Notes under the pieces: model-generated
What the model was told of the DNA's origin: nothing
What the model saw: only the letters and a program-made list of their open reading frames with translations
Database searches by the model: none
Program-made: the position numbers and the translations under genes
Part shown: piece after piece, positions 15,439-23,981 of the stretch
Position numbering within the stretch: position 1 is the first letter of the stretch
How the letters are laid out: each line of letters begins with the position of its first letter
Assembly: GCA_032250585.1 (NCBI GenBank)
Contig: JAVVFH010000007.1
Span: 1 to 33,457 of the forward strand
Direction: 5' to 3'
Source: JAVVFH01 sp032250585
GTDB taxonomy: Bacteria > Pseudomonadota > Gammaproteobacteria > Xanthomonadales > SZUA-36
Length of the DNA: 33,457 bases

Positions 15439-16599
15439 TCAGCCGCTATCCCGGAGCCACTCCAGCAGCTGCGCATAGAGCCCGGGGTGATCGAGCAGGT
15501 CGAGGTGGCCGCTGCCGTAGCCGATCCAGCGCCGCCCGGCAGGAATCGCCAGGTCGCGTTCGCCGTCGTGATGGATTCCCAGTGCGCTGTTCAACGGCAC
15601 CAGGCCGTCGCCGACCAGCTGTGCGCGCAGGGCGGCGGTGCCCGGCGCCAGCGAAGCGGCGGCCGCGTAGCAGGCCACGCCGCGCGGCAGCGGCACGAAG
15701 CGACCCGGCACTGCACTGAGATTGCCGTGACGCAGGTCGACGATGCCGGCGCTGCGCACTTTGCCGATCCTGGCGAACGGCGCGGAGTATGGCGAGATGC
15801 CCAGCAGCCGATCGACGCCGTGCCCGCCGCGTTCCAGCGGGGCGCCGTGATGCGGGCTCCCGAGGAACACCAGCTTGTGCAGCCGGTCGGGCCAGGTGTG
15901 CCCGGCTTCGCGGGCCTGATCGCAGGCACTGCGCGCGACCAGTCCGCCCATGCTATGGCCCAGGATGACCAGTTCTTGCGGCGGCTCGGGCCAGCGGTTG
16001 ATCGAGCCTTCAAGCAGGTTGGCGAACAGCCGGCCGTTTTCCGCAATGGCCAGCCCGCTGTTGTAATGCAGGTACAGCGGCGTATGGCCCAGGTCGGCGG
16101 CCAGCGCGGCGCCATGATCGTGGCCGTTCCTCAGCCACTGGCGGTCGCTCATGCACAGGCCGTGCAGCAAAAGCAGCAGTCGGCGCCCTGCCGGCGGCTG
16201 TTCGGGGTCGATGGGCCGGCCGTCGCGACGCAAGGTCATTTCGATTGCTAACGGGTTGCCGCTGCGCGCCAGCCGGTCCCCGCAGACGCCGTTCAAAGCG
16301 GCCACCCAGGCGTCACGACCAGGCCCGGAGGCGCCCTCCGGCAGCCAGGCGCCCAGGGGTTCGAGGCCGGCGTCAATGCCTTTGCCGATGAGTCGGGCCG
16401 TGCCGCGCACGCTGCGGTAGACCAGGCCGGCGATACCGCGGGCGGGGCCGGCGGGGCGGGGGCCGCCGAGCGGACCGGCAAGGGCCTGGATGGTGCCATG
16501 CAGCTGTTCGGCGATGTCCGTCACGCCGGCCGTCGCCTCGGACAGCAGACGCGCGGCACCGCGCAGGTCGGCGATGTGTCTGCGCTCAAGGTTCATCAA
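15439..16599 (-). CDS. alpha/beta hydrolase (PGAP1/lipase-like)
   Basis: A 386-aa predicted serine hydrolase. HGLCMSDRQW (146-155) gives the oxyanion turn. The nucleophile elbow is GHSMGG with Ser216. Asp331 (V-G-D-G-L-V-P) and His365 (G-S-G-H-L-D) complete a plausible triad. The first 110 residues are helical and not part of the core. No signal peptide is seen, so it is likely cytoplasmic. It resembles the PGAP1-like/lipase class 2 esterases, with substrate unknown. It is transcribed alone, divergent from dbpA and convergent with cbpM across a REP-like element. ATG codons at 16599 and 16596 are both possible. Confidence 0.85.
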   Translation of the reverse strand: MMNLERRHIADLRGAARLLSEATAGVTDIAEQLHGTIQALAGPLGGPRPAGPARGIAGLVYRSVRGTARLIGKGIDAGLEPLGAWLPEGASGPGRDAWVAALNGVCGDRLARSGNPLAIEMTLRRDGRPIDPEQPPAGRRLLLLLHGLCMSDRQWLRNGHDHGAALAADLGHTPLYLHYNSGLAIAENGRLFANLLEGSINRWPEPPQELVILGHSMGGLVARSACDQAREAGHTWPDRLHKLVFLGSPHHGAPLERGGHGVDRLLGISPYSAPFARIGKVRSAGIVDLRHGNLSAVPGRFVPLPRGVACYAAAASLAPGTAALRAQLVGDGLVPLNSALGIHHDGERDLAIPAGRRWIGYGSGHLDLLDHPGLYAQLLEWLRDSG

Positions 16600-16680
16600 A
16601 TCAGTTCCGGTCCGGCTTGCTCACCGCGGTATCATAGCGCTTTGTCCACGCACCCCGCCTCAGCAATCACGGATACCCCC

Positions 16681-18078
16681 ATGCCCAGCGACCGCTTTTC
16701 CTCGCTTCCCATCGCCGCCGCCCAGGTGGCCAACCTGGAGTCTCTCGGCTACCTGAGCATGACGCCCATCCAGGCACGCTGCCTGCCGCTGGTGCTGGCC
16801 GGCCAGGATCTGATCGCACAGGCGAAAACCGGCAGCGGCAAGACCGCAGCCTTCGGCCTGGGCCTGCTGGAACACATCAATCCGCGGTTTTTCGGCGTGC
16901 AGGCGCTGGTCCTGTGCCCGACGCGCGAACTGGCCGACCAGGTCGGCAAAGAGCTGCGCCGCCTGGCTCGCGGCATTCCCAACCTCAAACTGGTTTTGCT
17001 GGTCGGTGGCAAGCCCGCCGGGCCGCAGCGGGCGTCGCTGGAACAGGGCGCGCACATCGTGGTCGGCACGCCGGGGCGCGTGCTGGACCACCTGCAGCGC
17101 AAATCGCTGCAGGTGGAGGGGCTGAAAACCCTGGTGTTGGACGAAGCCGACCGGATGCTGGACATGGGCTTCGCCGACAGCATGGCCGCGATCGTCGCGC
17201 AGGCGCCGAAAGACCGCCAGACCCTGCTCTTTTCGGCCACCTATCCGGAAGAAATCAAGCGCATCAGCCGCTCGATGCAGCGCGATCCGCTGCGTGTTTC
17301 GGTCGAGGAGGAACACGCGCCGGGCGTAATCGAGCNNNNNNNNNNCGAGCAGATCTTTTACCAGGTGAAAAAGCACGAGCGGAACAACACGCTGCTGGCC
17401 TTGTTCGAACATTACCAGCCCAGTTCCGCGCTGGTGTTCTGCCATACCAAAAAACAGTGCGCCGAGGTGGCCGGGCTGCTCGACGGTCACCGCATCCAGG
17501 CGCTGGCCATTCACGGCGACCTTGATCAGCGCGAGCGCGACCAGGTGCTGGTCCAGTTCGCCAACGGCAGCTGCCCGGTGCTGGTGGCCACCGACGTGGC
17601 CGCCCGGGGGCTGGACATCAAAGCCCTGCAGGCGGTGATCAATTACGAACTGCCGCGCGACCCGGAAATCTACGTGCACCGCATCGGGCGTACCGGGCGG
17701 GCCGGCGAAAAAGGCCTCGCCCTGAGCCTTTTCACCGAGGCCGAGCAGGGGCGCCTGAATGCCATCGGGAAGTACCTCGGCATGCCCTGCGTCTGCGACG
17801 TCCCCGAATCGCTGGACCGCCGGCCCGGATACACGCTCAAAGCGCCGAAGGTCACCATCGAGATCGATGCCGGACGCAAGCAGAAAATGCGCCCGGGCGA
17901 CATTCTCGGTGCCCTGACGGGCGATGCCGGGCTGCCCGGCGCGCAGATCGGCAAGATCGACATCTTCGATGCCAACAGCTTCGTGGCGCTCGATCATGCC
18001 TCCCTGAGGCCGGCGCTGGACTACCTGGCGAACGGCAAAATCAAGGGGCGGAGCGTGCGCGCGCGGCGGGTCCGTTAG
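16681..18078 (+). CDS. dbpA: ATP-dependent RNA helicase DbpA (interrupted by an assembly gap)
   Basis: A DEAD-box helicase that acts in 50S subunit assembly and is activated by 23S rRNA hairpin 92 through its C-terminal domain. Q motif (G-Y-L-S-M-T-P-I-Q), AKTGSGKT, PTRELA, VLDEADRM, LFSAT, HIGRTGRAG-type motif VI (HRIGRTGRAGEKG) and a C-terminal DbpA RNA-binding domain (about 395-465, including GDILGALTGDAGL) are all present. Ten Ns sit at 17336-17345 with CGAGC on both sides. Deleting the Ns and one CGAGC removes exactly five codons and restores a normal IEQIFYQV. The start at 16681 is the ATG before MPSDRFSSLP; earlier in-frame sequence is antisense to the hydrolase. Confidence 0.95.
   Translation: MPSDRFSSLPIAAAQVANLESLGYLSMTPIQARCLPLVLAGQDLIAQAKTGSGKTAAFGLGLLEHINPRFFGVQALVLCPTRELADQVGKELRRLARGIPNLKLVLLVGGKPAGPQRASLEQGAHIVVGTPGRVLDHLQRKSLQVEGLKTLVLDEADRMLDMGFADSMAAIVAQAPKDRQTLLFSATYPEEIKRISRSMQRDPLRVSVEEEHAPGVIEXXXXEQIFYQVKKHERNNTLLALFEHYQPSSALVFCHTKKQCAEVAGLLDGHRIQALAIHGDLDQRERDQVLVQFANGSCPVLVATDVAARGLDIKALQAVINYELPRDPEIYVHRIGRTGRAGEKGLALSLFTEAEQGRLNAIGKYLGMPCVCDVPESLDRRPGYTLKAPKVTIEIDAGRKQKMRPGDILGALTGDAGLPGAQIGKIDIFDANSFVALDHASLRPALDYLANGKIKGRSVRARRVR
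17336..17345. other. assembly gap of ten Ns
   Basis: Ten Ns interrupt dbpA and are flanked on each side by CGAGC. The pattern suggests two contig ends that overlap by five bases, with a nominal gap inserted, rather than real missing sequence. Confidence 0.9.
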
Positions 18079-18095
18079 CGCTGACAGGGTTCCCA

Positions 18096-18117
18096 AGCTG
18101 CAGAAAAGCTGCAGAAA
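18096..18117. repeat. two tandem copies of an 11-bp unit
   Basis: AGCTGCAGAAA occurs twice head to tail (18096-18106 and 18107-18117), just after the dbpA stop. No function is apparent. The stems are too short to act as a terminator. Confidence 0.45.
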
Positions 18118-18121
18118 AGCC

Positions 18122-18150
18122 TTGAATAAACTGGCATTTCTCTCTACCAT
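18122..18150 (+). promoter_or_regulatory. candidate ybiT promoter
   Basis: TTGAAT (18122-18127), a 17-bp spacer and TACCAT (18145-18150), each matching four of six consensus bases, in the only AT-richer patch of the 253-bp dbpA-ybiT gap. It implies a leader of about 175 nt that is very GC-rich and could fold. Confidence 0.35.
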
Positions 18151-18331
18151 ACGCGCGCTTCCCCGGTAGCCGCCCTTTGGCCTTTCGACGATCCGCCCGC
18201 GTTCGTCGCAGGCCGCCGGGAACCGCCCTGCCCGCCGCTTGCGGGCTCGCGCTCCAGACCGGAGCGGGACTCCTTTTAACGTCTCTGCGCGGCCGCGGGC
18301 CGGCAGGCGACCATTTGGACGGAAATTTATC

Positions 18332-19966
18332 GTGATTACCACCGCCAATATCACCATGCAGTTCGGCGCCAAGCCGCTGTTCGAGAACATCTCGGTCAAA
18401 TTCGGCAACGGCAACCGCTACGGCCTCATCGGCGCCAACGGCAGCGGCAAATCCACCCTGATGAAGATCCTCGGCGGCGAACTGGAACCGAGTGCCGGGC
18501 ACGTCAAGGTGGACCGCGACCAGCGTCTCGGCAAGCTGCGCCAGGACCAGTTCGCCTTCGAGGCCTGCAGCGTGGTCGACACCGTGATCATGGGCTACGA
18601 GGAACTGTGGGCGATCAAAAAGGAGCGCGACCGCATCTATGCGCTGCCGGAGATGAGCGAAGCGGATGGCATGCAAGTCGCGGAGCTCGAAGTGCAGTTC
18701 GCCGAACTGGACGGCTACAGCGCCGAGGCGCGCGCCGGCGAGCTGCTGCTGGGCCTGGAGATTCCCGAATCACAGCATTTCGGTCCGATGAGCGAAGTGG
18801 CGCCCGGCTGGAAGCTGCGCGTGCTGCTCGCCCAGGCCCTGTTCGCCGACCCCGACATCCTGCTGCTGGACGAGCCAACCAACAACCTGGACATAAACAC
18901 GATCCGCTGGCTGGAAGACCTGCTCAACCGCCGCGGCAGCACCATGATCATCATTTCCCACGACCGCCATTTTCTGAACAGCGTCTGCACCCACATGGCC
19001 GACCTGGATTTCGGTGAACTGCGGATTTATCCCGGCAACTACGATGAATACATGACCGCCGCCACGCAGGCGCGTGAGCGCTCGTGGTCCGAGAACGCCA
19101 AGAAGAAAGCCCGGATCAGCGAGTTGCAAGCCTTCGTAAGCCGCTTCAGCGCGAACGCCTCGAAGGCGAAGCAGGCCACCTCGAGGGCGCGCCAGATCGA
19201 CAAGATCCAGCTGGAGGAGATCAAGCCCTCCAGCCGCGTGAGCCCCTTTATCCGCTTCAGCCAGGACAAGAAACTCTATCGGCTGGCGCTCGAGGCCGCA
19301 GGCCTGGGCAAGGGCTACGGCGGCGAACCGCTGTTCAGCAAGCTGGACCTGCAGGTCGAGGTCGGCGAGCGGGTCGCCATCATCGGCGCCAGCGGCATCG
19401 GCAAGACCACCCTGCTGCGCACCCTGCGGGGCGATCTCGAAGCGGACTCGGGCAGCCTGCGCTGGTCCGAAAACGCCGAGATCGGCTACTGCGCTCAGGA
19501 CCACAGCGCGGATTTCGAGAAGGACATGGATCTTTACGCCTGGATGGCTCGCTGGGGCAAGCCGGAGGACGACGAACAGGTGCTGCGTGGCACTCTCGGC
19601 CGCCTGCTGTTCGCCCAACACGAAATAGACAAATCGGTGAAAGTCATTTCCGGCGGTGAGCGGGGCCGCATGCTGTTCGGCAAACTGATGCTGCAAAGGC
19701 CCAACATTCTGCTGCTGGACGAACCCACCAACCACCTGGACATGGAGTCCATCGAGGCCCTCAACCTGGCGCTGGCCAACTACCCCGGCACGCTGTTCTT
19801 CGTCAGTCACGACCGTGAATTCATCTCGTCCCTGGCGACCCGCATCATCGACATCAGCGCCGATGGCATCGTCGACTTCAAGGGCAGCTACGACGAGTAC
19901 CTGGCCAGCCGCGGCATCGAGGCCTTTTCCGCGCAAGGAATGTCCGCCCGCCAAGCGCAAGCCTGA
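18332..19966 (+). CDS. ybiT: ABC-F family ATPase YbiT
   Basis: A 544-aa cytoplasmic protein with two ABC ATPase domains and no membrane segments. ABC-F proteins act on ribosomes; YbiT is thought to help translation of difficult sequences. Walker A motifs are GANGSGKST (first domain) and GASGIGKTT (second). Walker B motifs are LLLDEPTNNLD and LLLDEPTNHLD. The first signature reads APGWKLRVLLAQ in place of SGG, as in E. coli YbiT (530 aa), and sets it apart from Uup and EttA. The linker (about 240-300) is rich in K and R. Start is GTG 18332 (V-I-T-T-A-N-I-T-M-Q-F-G), which matches the family N-terminus exactly. Confidence 0.93.
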   Translation: MITTANITMQFGAKPLFENISVKFGNGNRYGLIGANGSGKSTLMKILGGELEPSAGHVKVDRDQRLGKLRQDQFAFEACSVVDTVIMGYEELWAIKKERDRIYALPEMSEADGMQVAELEVQFAELDGYSAEARAGELLLGLEIPESQHFGPMSEVAPGWKLRVLLAQALFADPDILLLDEPTNNLDINTIRWLEDLLNRRGSTMIIISHDRHFLNSVCTHMADLDFGELRIYPGNYDEYMTAATQARERSWSENAKKKARISELQAFVSRFSANASKAKQATSRARQIDKIQLEEIKPSSRVSPFIRFSQDKKLYRLALEAAGLGKGYGGEPLFSKLDLQVEVGERVAIIGASGIGKTTLLRTLRGDLEADSGSLRWSENAEIGYCAQDHSADFEKDMDLYAWMARWGKPEDDEQVLRGTLGRLLFAQHEIDKSVKVISGGERGRMLFGKLMLQRPNILLLDEPTNHLDMESIEALNLALANYPGTLFFVSHDREFISSLATRIIDISADGIVDFKGSYDEYLASRGIEAFSAQGMSARQAQA

Positions 19967-19997
19967 AGCCGGCGTTCCGGGAACAGTCAGGACACCC

Positions 19998-20027
19998 GGA
20001 CACCGTCGGTCGGGCCGAACGGTGTCC
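19998..20027 (+). terminator. stem-loop after ybiT
   Basis: GGACACCG and CGGTGTCC form an 8-bp stem around a 14-nt loop, 31 bp after the ybiT stop. Only a short pyrimidine run follows, so termination is likely but not certain. Confidence 0.4.
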
Positions 20028-20096
20028 CGGTCCTTCCCGCCCTTGCCGAAGCCAAGCCGGTGCATCCCGCAAAGACCTCGTCGCGCCCGCGCATAA

Positions 20097-20324
20097 TTGA
20101 TCAGAGGTTCCCCAGATGTATCAACCCCCTGTTTCCATAAATCGATAATAAGCCGTTCAACGGCCTTGTACTTGGCCGAAGGTGGTCTTTGGGGGTCCGC
20201 CAGGCTGCTAGAATGTAATTACTACCTGCTCATTTCTCACGTTACAACTCCGAGCATGAAGTATTATCAGTCTCGATATCGAGACAGCAACAGAGCCAAA
20301 CAAATCAAGGGAACCTCTGATCAA
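20097..20324. mobile_element. candidate MITE-like element with 16-bp terminal inverted repeats
   Basis: TTGATCAGAGGTTCCC at 20097-20112 is repeated exactly in inverted orientation as GGGAACCTCTGATCAA at 20309-20324, bounding 228 bp. No transposase frame is recognised inside, and no clear target duplication is seen at the edges. The repeat resembles termini I associate with IS5-type elements (GG-AACCTCTGA...), by memory only. It lies at the point where GC content drops before chrA. Confidence 0.45.
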
Positions 20325-20331
20325 GGTTCCC
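20309..20331. other. hairpin overlapping the right inverted repeat
   Basis: GGGAACCT and AGGTTCCC pair as a perfect 8-bp stem with a CTGATCA loop. It shares its left arm with the 16-bp repeat at 20309-20324, so it may be part of that element's end. No T-run follows directly. Confidence 0.45.
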
Positions 20332-20451
20332 AAGAACAAACGGGTATCAAATTTTTCTGACGGTAAGAAGGTCATGGGGCCTGGTGCCCGATCAAATATC
20401 AAAGCCTACAGAAGCACTTGGCATGTTCGCGTATAACCTAAGGAGTAAAAG

Positions 20452-21753
20452 TTGCGCGAGGTTACTTTTAAAGAGGCGCTTGCCGTTTGGACTCGAATTG
20501 GATTTCTCAGTTTTGGCGGGCCTGCGGGTCAAATTGCCTTGATGCACCGAATCATTGTCGATGAAAAGAAGTGGCTGGATGAGCCCCGCTTTCTGCATGC
20601 GCTCAATTACTGCATGCTTCTTCCGGGGCCGGAAGCCCAACAGTTGGCTACCTATGTCGGATGGCTGTTGCATGGCGTGAAAGGCGGGATTGTCGCTGGC
20701 GTCCTATTCATCCTGCCGGGCGCGTTCGCCATCTTTGCGCTTTCCTGGCTGTACGTAGCTCTTGGAGATCTGGCGGTGGTCGAAGGCGTCTTTTTTGGTT
20801 TGAAGGCTGCTGTACTCGCTATCGTCGTGCAGGCATTGATTCGAATTGGCCGGCGAGCACTAAAAGGGACATTGATGCCGGCCCTGGCGATGGCGGGGTT
20901 TATCGCCCTGTTTGTGTTTGACTTGCCGTTTCCGCTCGTAGTTCTGGGCGCAGGGGCCATTGGCTACACCGTTGCAAAGAGGATGGCGATACAGGATACA
21001 TCCCAATCTGAGCCTGATACCAGCACGGAAACTATCGTTCGAGTTGGAACCAAATGGGCGGCTCTGGTGTGTTTGCTGCTGTGGCTGCTGACCGTGGGTG
21101 GGTTGCTGGCATTACTGGGCTACGACAACGTGTTCTCCCAGATCGCGCTTTTCTTCTCGAAGATGGCAACGGTGACGTTTGGCGGTGCGTATGCCGTGCT
21201 TGCTTATGTTGCACAGCAGGGGGTAGAGAACTATCAGTGGCTTCAGCCGGGTGAAATGTTGGAGGGGCTTGGCCTGGCCGAAACGACGCCCGGTCCTCTC
21301 ATTCTGGTAACTCAGTTTGTTGGGTTTCTTGCCGCTTACCGGGAAGCCGCTATTGAGCCCAGTCTTTTGTATGCAACACTGGGGGCATTGTTGACTCTGT
21401 GGGTGACGTTTTTGCCTTGCTTCCTTTGGATTTTTGCCGGGGCGCCTTATGTGGAGAAGCTGCGGGCAAATCAATCACTTTCTACAGCTTTGGCGGCAAT
21501 CACGGCCGTTGTGGTCGGTGTGATCGCAAATCTGGCTTTATGGTTTGCTATCAATGCGTTATTTGCAGAACATCACCGGATTGCCGGGTTTGGCGTGGAT
21601 ATGAGTTTGCCTGTTCCAGGGAGCGTGGATTTTCCAATGTCGGCTTTGTCAGCGGTCGCCTTTGTTCTGGTGTTCAGGCTGCGGTTGGGAATTCTGCCCT
21701 TGCTTGGAATTTCATCGATGCTTGGTGCATTGTGGGTGCTTTGGGCCGCATGA
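20452..21753 (+). CDS. chrA: chromate efflux transporter ChrA
   Basis: A 433-aa inner-membrane protein of the CHR family, exporting chromate. Two homologous halves are visible. The first has FGGPAGQIALMHRI and LLPGPEAQQLATYVGW. The second has FGGAYAVLAYVAQ and ETTPGPLILVTQFVGF. This is the long two-domain type. About ten to twelve hydrophobic segments. The start is TTG 20452, six bases after AGGAG (20441-20445); no ATG in frame is nearby. Base composition is visibly lower in GC than genes on either side, suggesting acquisition. The adjacent sulfate genes are relevant because chromate enters through sulfate uptake systems. It probably has its own promoter in 20325-20440. Confidence 0.93.
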   Translation: MREVTFKEALAVWTRIGFLSFGGPAGQIALMHRIIVDEKKWLDEPRFLHALNYCMLLPGPEAQQLATYVGWLLHGVKGGIVAGVLFILPGAFAIFALSWLYVALGDLAVVEGVFFGLKAAVLAIVVQALIRIGRRALKGTLMPALAMAGFIALFVFDLPFPLVVLGAGAIGYTVAKRMAIQDTSQSEPDTSTETIVRVGTKWAALVCLLLWLLTVGGLLALLGYDNVFSQIALFFSKMATVTFGGAYAVLAYVAQQGVENYQWLQPGEMLEGLGLAETTPGPLILVTQFVGFLAAYREAAIEPSLLYATLGALLTLWVTFLPCFLWIFAGAPYVEKLRANQSLSTALAAITAVVVGVIANLALWFAINALFAEHHRIAGFGVDMSLPVPGSVDFPMSALSAVAFVLVFRLRLGILPLLGISSMLGALWVLWAA

Positions 21754-21881
21754 GCCGGCCTGGCCCGCATAAGTATTCCTACTGCGAATGCACCACAGCG
21801 GTCCACTTATCCACGCCTGGACTTGCCTGCGCGGCAGGAATCTTCCTGTACTGTGTATCCGGGTCGTAAGCGGGCCGACAA

Positions 21882-21900
21882 ACCCGGCTTTACGCCGGGT
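21882..21900 (-). terminator. stem-loop spanning the stop of the first SLC13 gene
   Basis: ACCCGGC and GCCGGGT form a 7-bp stem with a five-base loop that contains the gene's stop codon (21890-21892). On the minus strand a short TTTG follows, so termination efficiency is uncertain. It could also serve chrA from the other side. Confidence 0.45.
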
Positions 21901-23761
21901 GGAATCCCCAGAATACCGGAACGATCAGCACCGTGACGACGAGAAGAACCAGTTTCAGCGGGATTCCGATTTTCAGGAAATCTCCGAATCGGTAGTTGCC
22001 GGCTGAATACAGGAAGGTATTGACCTGGTAGCCGACCGGTGTCGCGAAGCTGGCCGAGGCCCCGAAAATCACAGCGGCCAGGAACGGCCGGGCGTCCACT
22101 CCGAGGGAATCCGCCAGCCCGATGACCAGCGAGGTAAGCAGCAGCGCGACCGCATTGTTGCTCATGAACTCCGTCAGTATCGAGGCGACAGCGTAGACCA
22201 TCGCCAGCACCGCCAGCGGACCCAGCGGGCTCAGGGCGTGGGCAGCGTTAGCGACAATCACGTGGGCGGCGCCGGTACTCTCCATTGCCGTCGACAGCCC
22301 GAGCATACCGAAGATCAGCACCAGAGTGCGCCAGTGGATTGCCGCATAGGCCTTTTCGGGACTCACGCAGCCGGTGACGATGACCGCGATGGCGCCGGCC
22401 AGCGCGAGTCCGGCAATCGGCATCACGCCCATTGCCGACAGGACGATAACGCCAAGCAGCACCCCGATGGCCAGTGGCGCCCGTCGCCGGTCATAGCTGC
22501 TACGGCGCTGCTGACCCAGACTGAGAATGCGTTCGTGCTCGTACAGTTTGACCAGTTCGTCGCGAGGCCCTTCCAGGAGAATGAAGTCGCCATTGCGCAG
22601 TTCGGTGTCTTCCAGGCTTCCGGCGATGCCCTGCCCGACGCGGTGGACGGCCAGTATCTGGCAGCCGAATCTTCGGCGGAGCCGAAGGTTGCCGGGCTTG
22701 CGCCCGATGAACGTAGACTCTGGCCCGACGATACCCTCCGTGACGGTCGTTGCGCGCATGGGTTGCTGGTCAGCCTCGCCGGGCCGCATCTCGGTGGTGA
22801 ACGACAGGTCGGCTTGATCCCGCAGCTGCAGCAGCGCCTCGCGGTTTGCGCGGAGCACCAACCGGTCGCCCTCGTGCAGCGGCGTGTCGCGAACTGCCGA
22901 ACGCAGCGGGGCCGGTTTCCGGTCCGTTTCGCCCAGCATCGTCCTGACCCGGGACATCAGCGTGTCCTGGTCTCCCGCAAGCGTATCCGGGTGAACCAGA
23001 TCGATGATCTCGAAGTCGCTGGTGCTGCCGAATCGCGCATCGTTCAAAGTGTGACCGATGAGTGTCGAGCCGGGGATGACGGTGGCCTCGGTGAGGTAAC
23101 GCCGGCTCTCTGTGGCTTCGCCGCCGGAATCCGTCAGGTCACGCCGGGGCAACAGCCGTGGGCCGAACAGCAGCAGGAATGCCGTGCCAACGGCCGCCAT
23201 GACGAGTCCCGGCATGGTGATTTCGAACATCGAGAACGCGGGCTGCCCCATCGATTGCGCGACGCCATCCACCAGCAGGTTGGTCGAGGTGCCCACGAGC
23301 GTGCAGGTACCGCCAAGGATTGCGGCGTAGCCGAGGGGCAGCAGGTAGCGGGATGGAAAGTCCTTGAGCCGCCGCGCGACCGCGATGACGACCGGTGCCA
23401 TGATCATGACCACCGGCGTGTTGTTCATGAATGCCGAAACCGCGATCACACCGAGCAGACCGGCGACGAGCGCCGATCGGCGGTGCCTGCCGGTGGTACG
23501 CGTGGCCGCGAGCGCCAATGCGTCCATGACGCCGGTGCGTTCCAGCGCGGCGCTGATCACGAACAGGCTGGCGATGGTCACGGGCGCCGGATTGGAAAAC
23601 ACGGCCAGCGCCTGCGCCGTTTCGAGCGCGCCGGCCAGCAGCAGCAAGGCCATTGCCGACGCCGCCGTCAGGTAGGCTGGCCAGCGCTCGCTGATGAACA
23701 GGTAGATCACCGCCGCCAGAACCAGCAGGGTGAGTACCATTTGGAAGTTCTCCAGCGTCAT
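21890..23761 (-). CDS. SLC13/DASS-family anion permease with two RCK-C domains
   Basis: A 623-aa inner-membrane transporter, predicted to take up sulfate or a related divalent anion. Two transport halves contain the family hairpins: SAFMNNTPVVMIMAP with LGGTCTLVGTSTNLL, and TEFMSNNAVALLL with FATPVGYQVNTFLYSAGNYRF. Between them (about 215-410) lie two cytoplasmic TrkA-C/RCK-C domains, as in SAC1-like permeases. It is divergent from an Rrf2 gene and is followed on the other side by a full ABC sulfate system, supporting sulfate as substrate. An operator-like repeat lies at its promoter. GGAGG precedes ATG 23761. A 590-aa paralog occurs at 31144. Confidence 0.9.
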   Translation of the reverse strand: MTLENFQMVLTLLVLAAVIYLFISERWPAYLTAASAMALLLLAGALETAQALAVFSNPAPVTIASLFVISAALERTGVMDALALAATRTTGRHRRSALVAGLLGVIAVSAFMNNTPVVMIMAPVVIAVARRLKDFPSRYLLPLGYAAILGGTCTLVGTSTNLLVDGVAQSMGQPAFSMFEITMPGLVMAAVGTAFLLLFGPRLLPRRDLTDSGGEATESRRYLTEATVIPGSTLIGHTLNDARFGSTSDFEIIDLVHPDTLAGDQDTLMSRVRTMLGETDRKPAPLRSAVRDTPLHEGDRLVLRANREALLQLRDQADLSFTTEMRPGEADQQPMRATTVTEGIVGPESTFIGRKPGNLRLRRRFGCQILAVHRVGQGIAGSLEDTELRNGDFILLEGPRDELVKLYEHERILSLGQQRRSSYDRRRAPLAIGVLLGVIVLSAMGVMPIAGLALAGAIAVIVTGCVSPEKAYAAIHWRTLVLIFGMLGLSTAMESTGAAHVIVANAAHALSPLGPLAVLAMVYAVASILTEFMSNNAVALLLTSLVIGLADSLGVDARPFLAAVIFGASASFATPVGYQVNTFLYSAGNYRFGDFLKIGIPLKLVLLVVTVLIVPVFWGFHPA

Positions 23762-23798
23762 GGGGTGGGCGACCTCCGGATCGCACTCGACAGGGTTT

Positions 23799-23823
23799 AT
23801 TCCCTATCAGGTCAATAGGATTA
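23799..23823. promoter_or_regulatory. Rrf2-type operator candidate A (SLC13 side)
   Basis: ATTCCCTA, nine bases, then TAGGATTA: an inverted repeat about 40 bp before the SLC13 ATG. It shares the arms TCCCTA-N9-TAGGA with candidate B at the Rrf2 promoter. On the minus strand a TATAAT lies beside it (23822-23827). Confidence 0.55.
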
Positions 23824-23935
23824 TAATAGCGTGGCCTGCCCGGACAAGGATACCGCGAGGGCGCTCCCAAAACCTTAGAGCGGAGACGATTCGATCGCGA
23901 CGAAATGACGTTGTTCGACTTCCATTCCAAACCAC

Positions 23936-23977
23936 TTGACAGCAATCTACCTAATCCCTATATAATCACTAGGAATT
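23936..23977 (+). promoter_or_regulatory. Rrf2 promoter with operator candidate B
   Basis: TTGACA (23936-23941) and TATAAT (23961-23966) are separated by 19 bp; TATATA at 23959 would give 17. AATCCCTA (23953-23960), nine bases and TAGGAATT (23970-23977) form an inverted repeat over the -10 box, matching candidate A. Transcription would start only about ten bases before ATG 23982, so the message would have almost no leader. Confidence 0.6.
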
Positions 23978-23981
23978 AAGT

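Larger units (their letters stand above)
19967..20451. other. 485-bp intergenic region marking a composition change
   Basis: The first ~130 bp are GC-rich like ybiT and contain a hairpin. From about 20090 the sequence becomes clearly AT-richer and stays so through chrA. It contains the 227-bp inverted-repeat element (20097-20324) and a second hairpin (20309-20331). An 87-codon frame (20097-20360) resembles nothing I know. Confidence 0.5.

Noticed and set aside
16660..18414. 584-codon open frame antisense to dbpA
   Set aside because: Shadow of dbpA; it also crosses the N-gap and the ybiT start.
20097..20360. 87-codon frame as a small gene
   Set aside because: It spans the inverted-repeat element, has no ribosome site and resembles no family.
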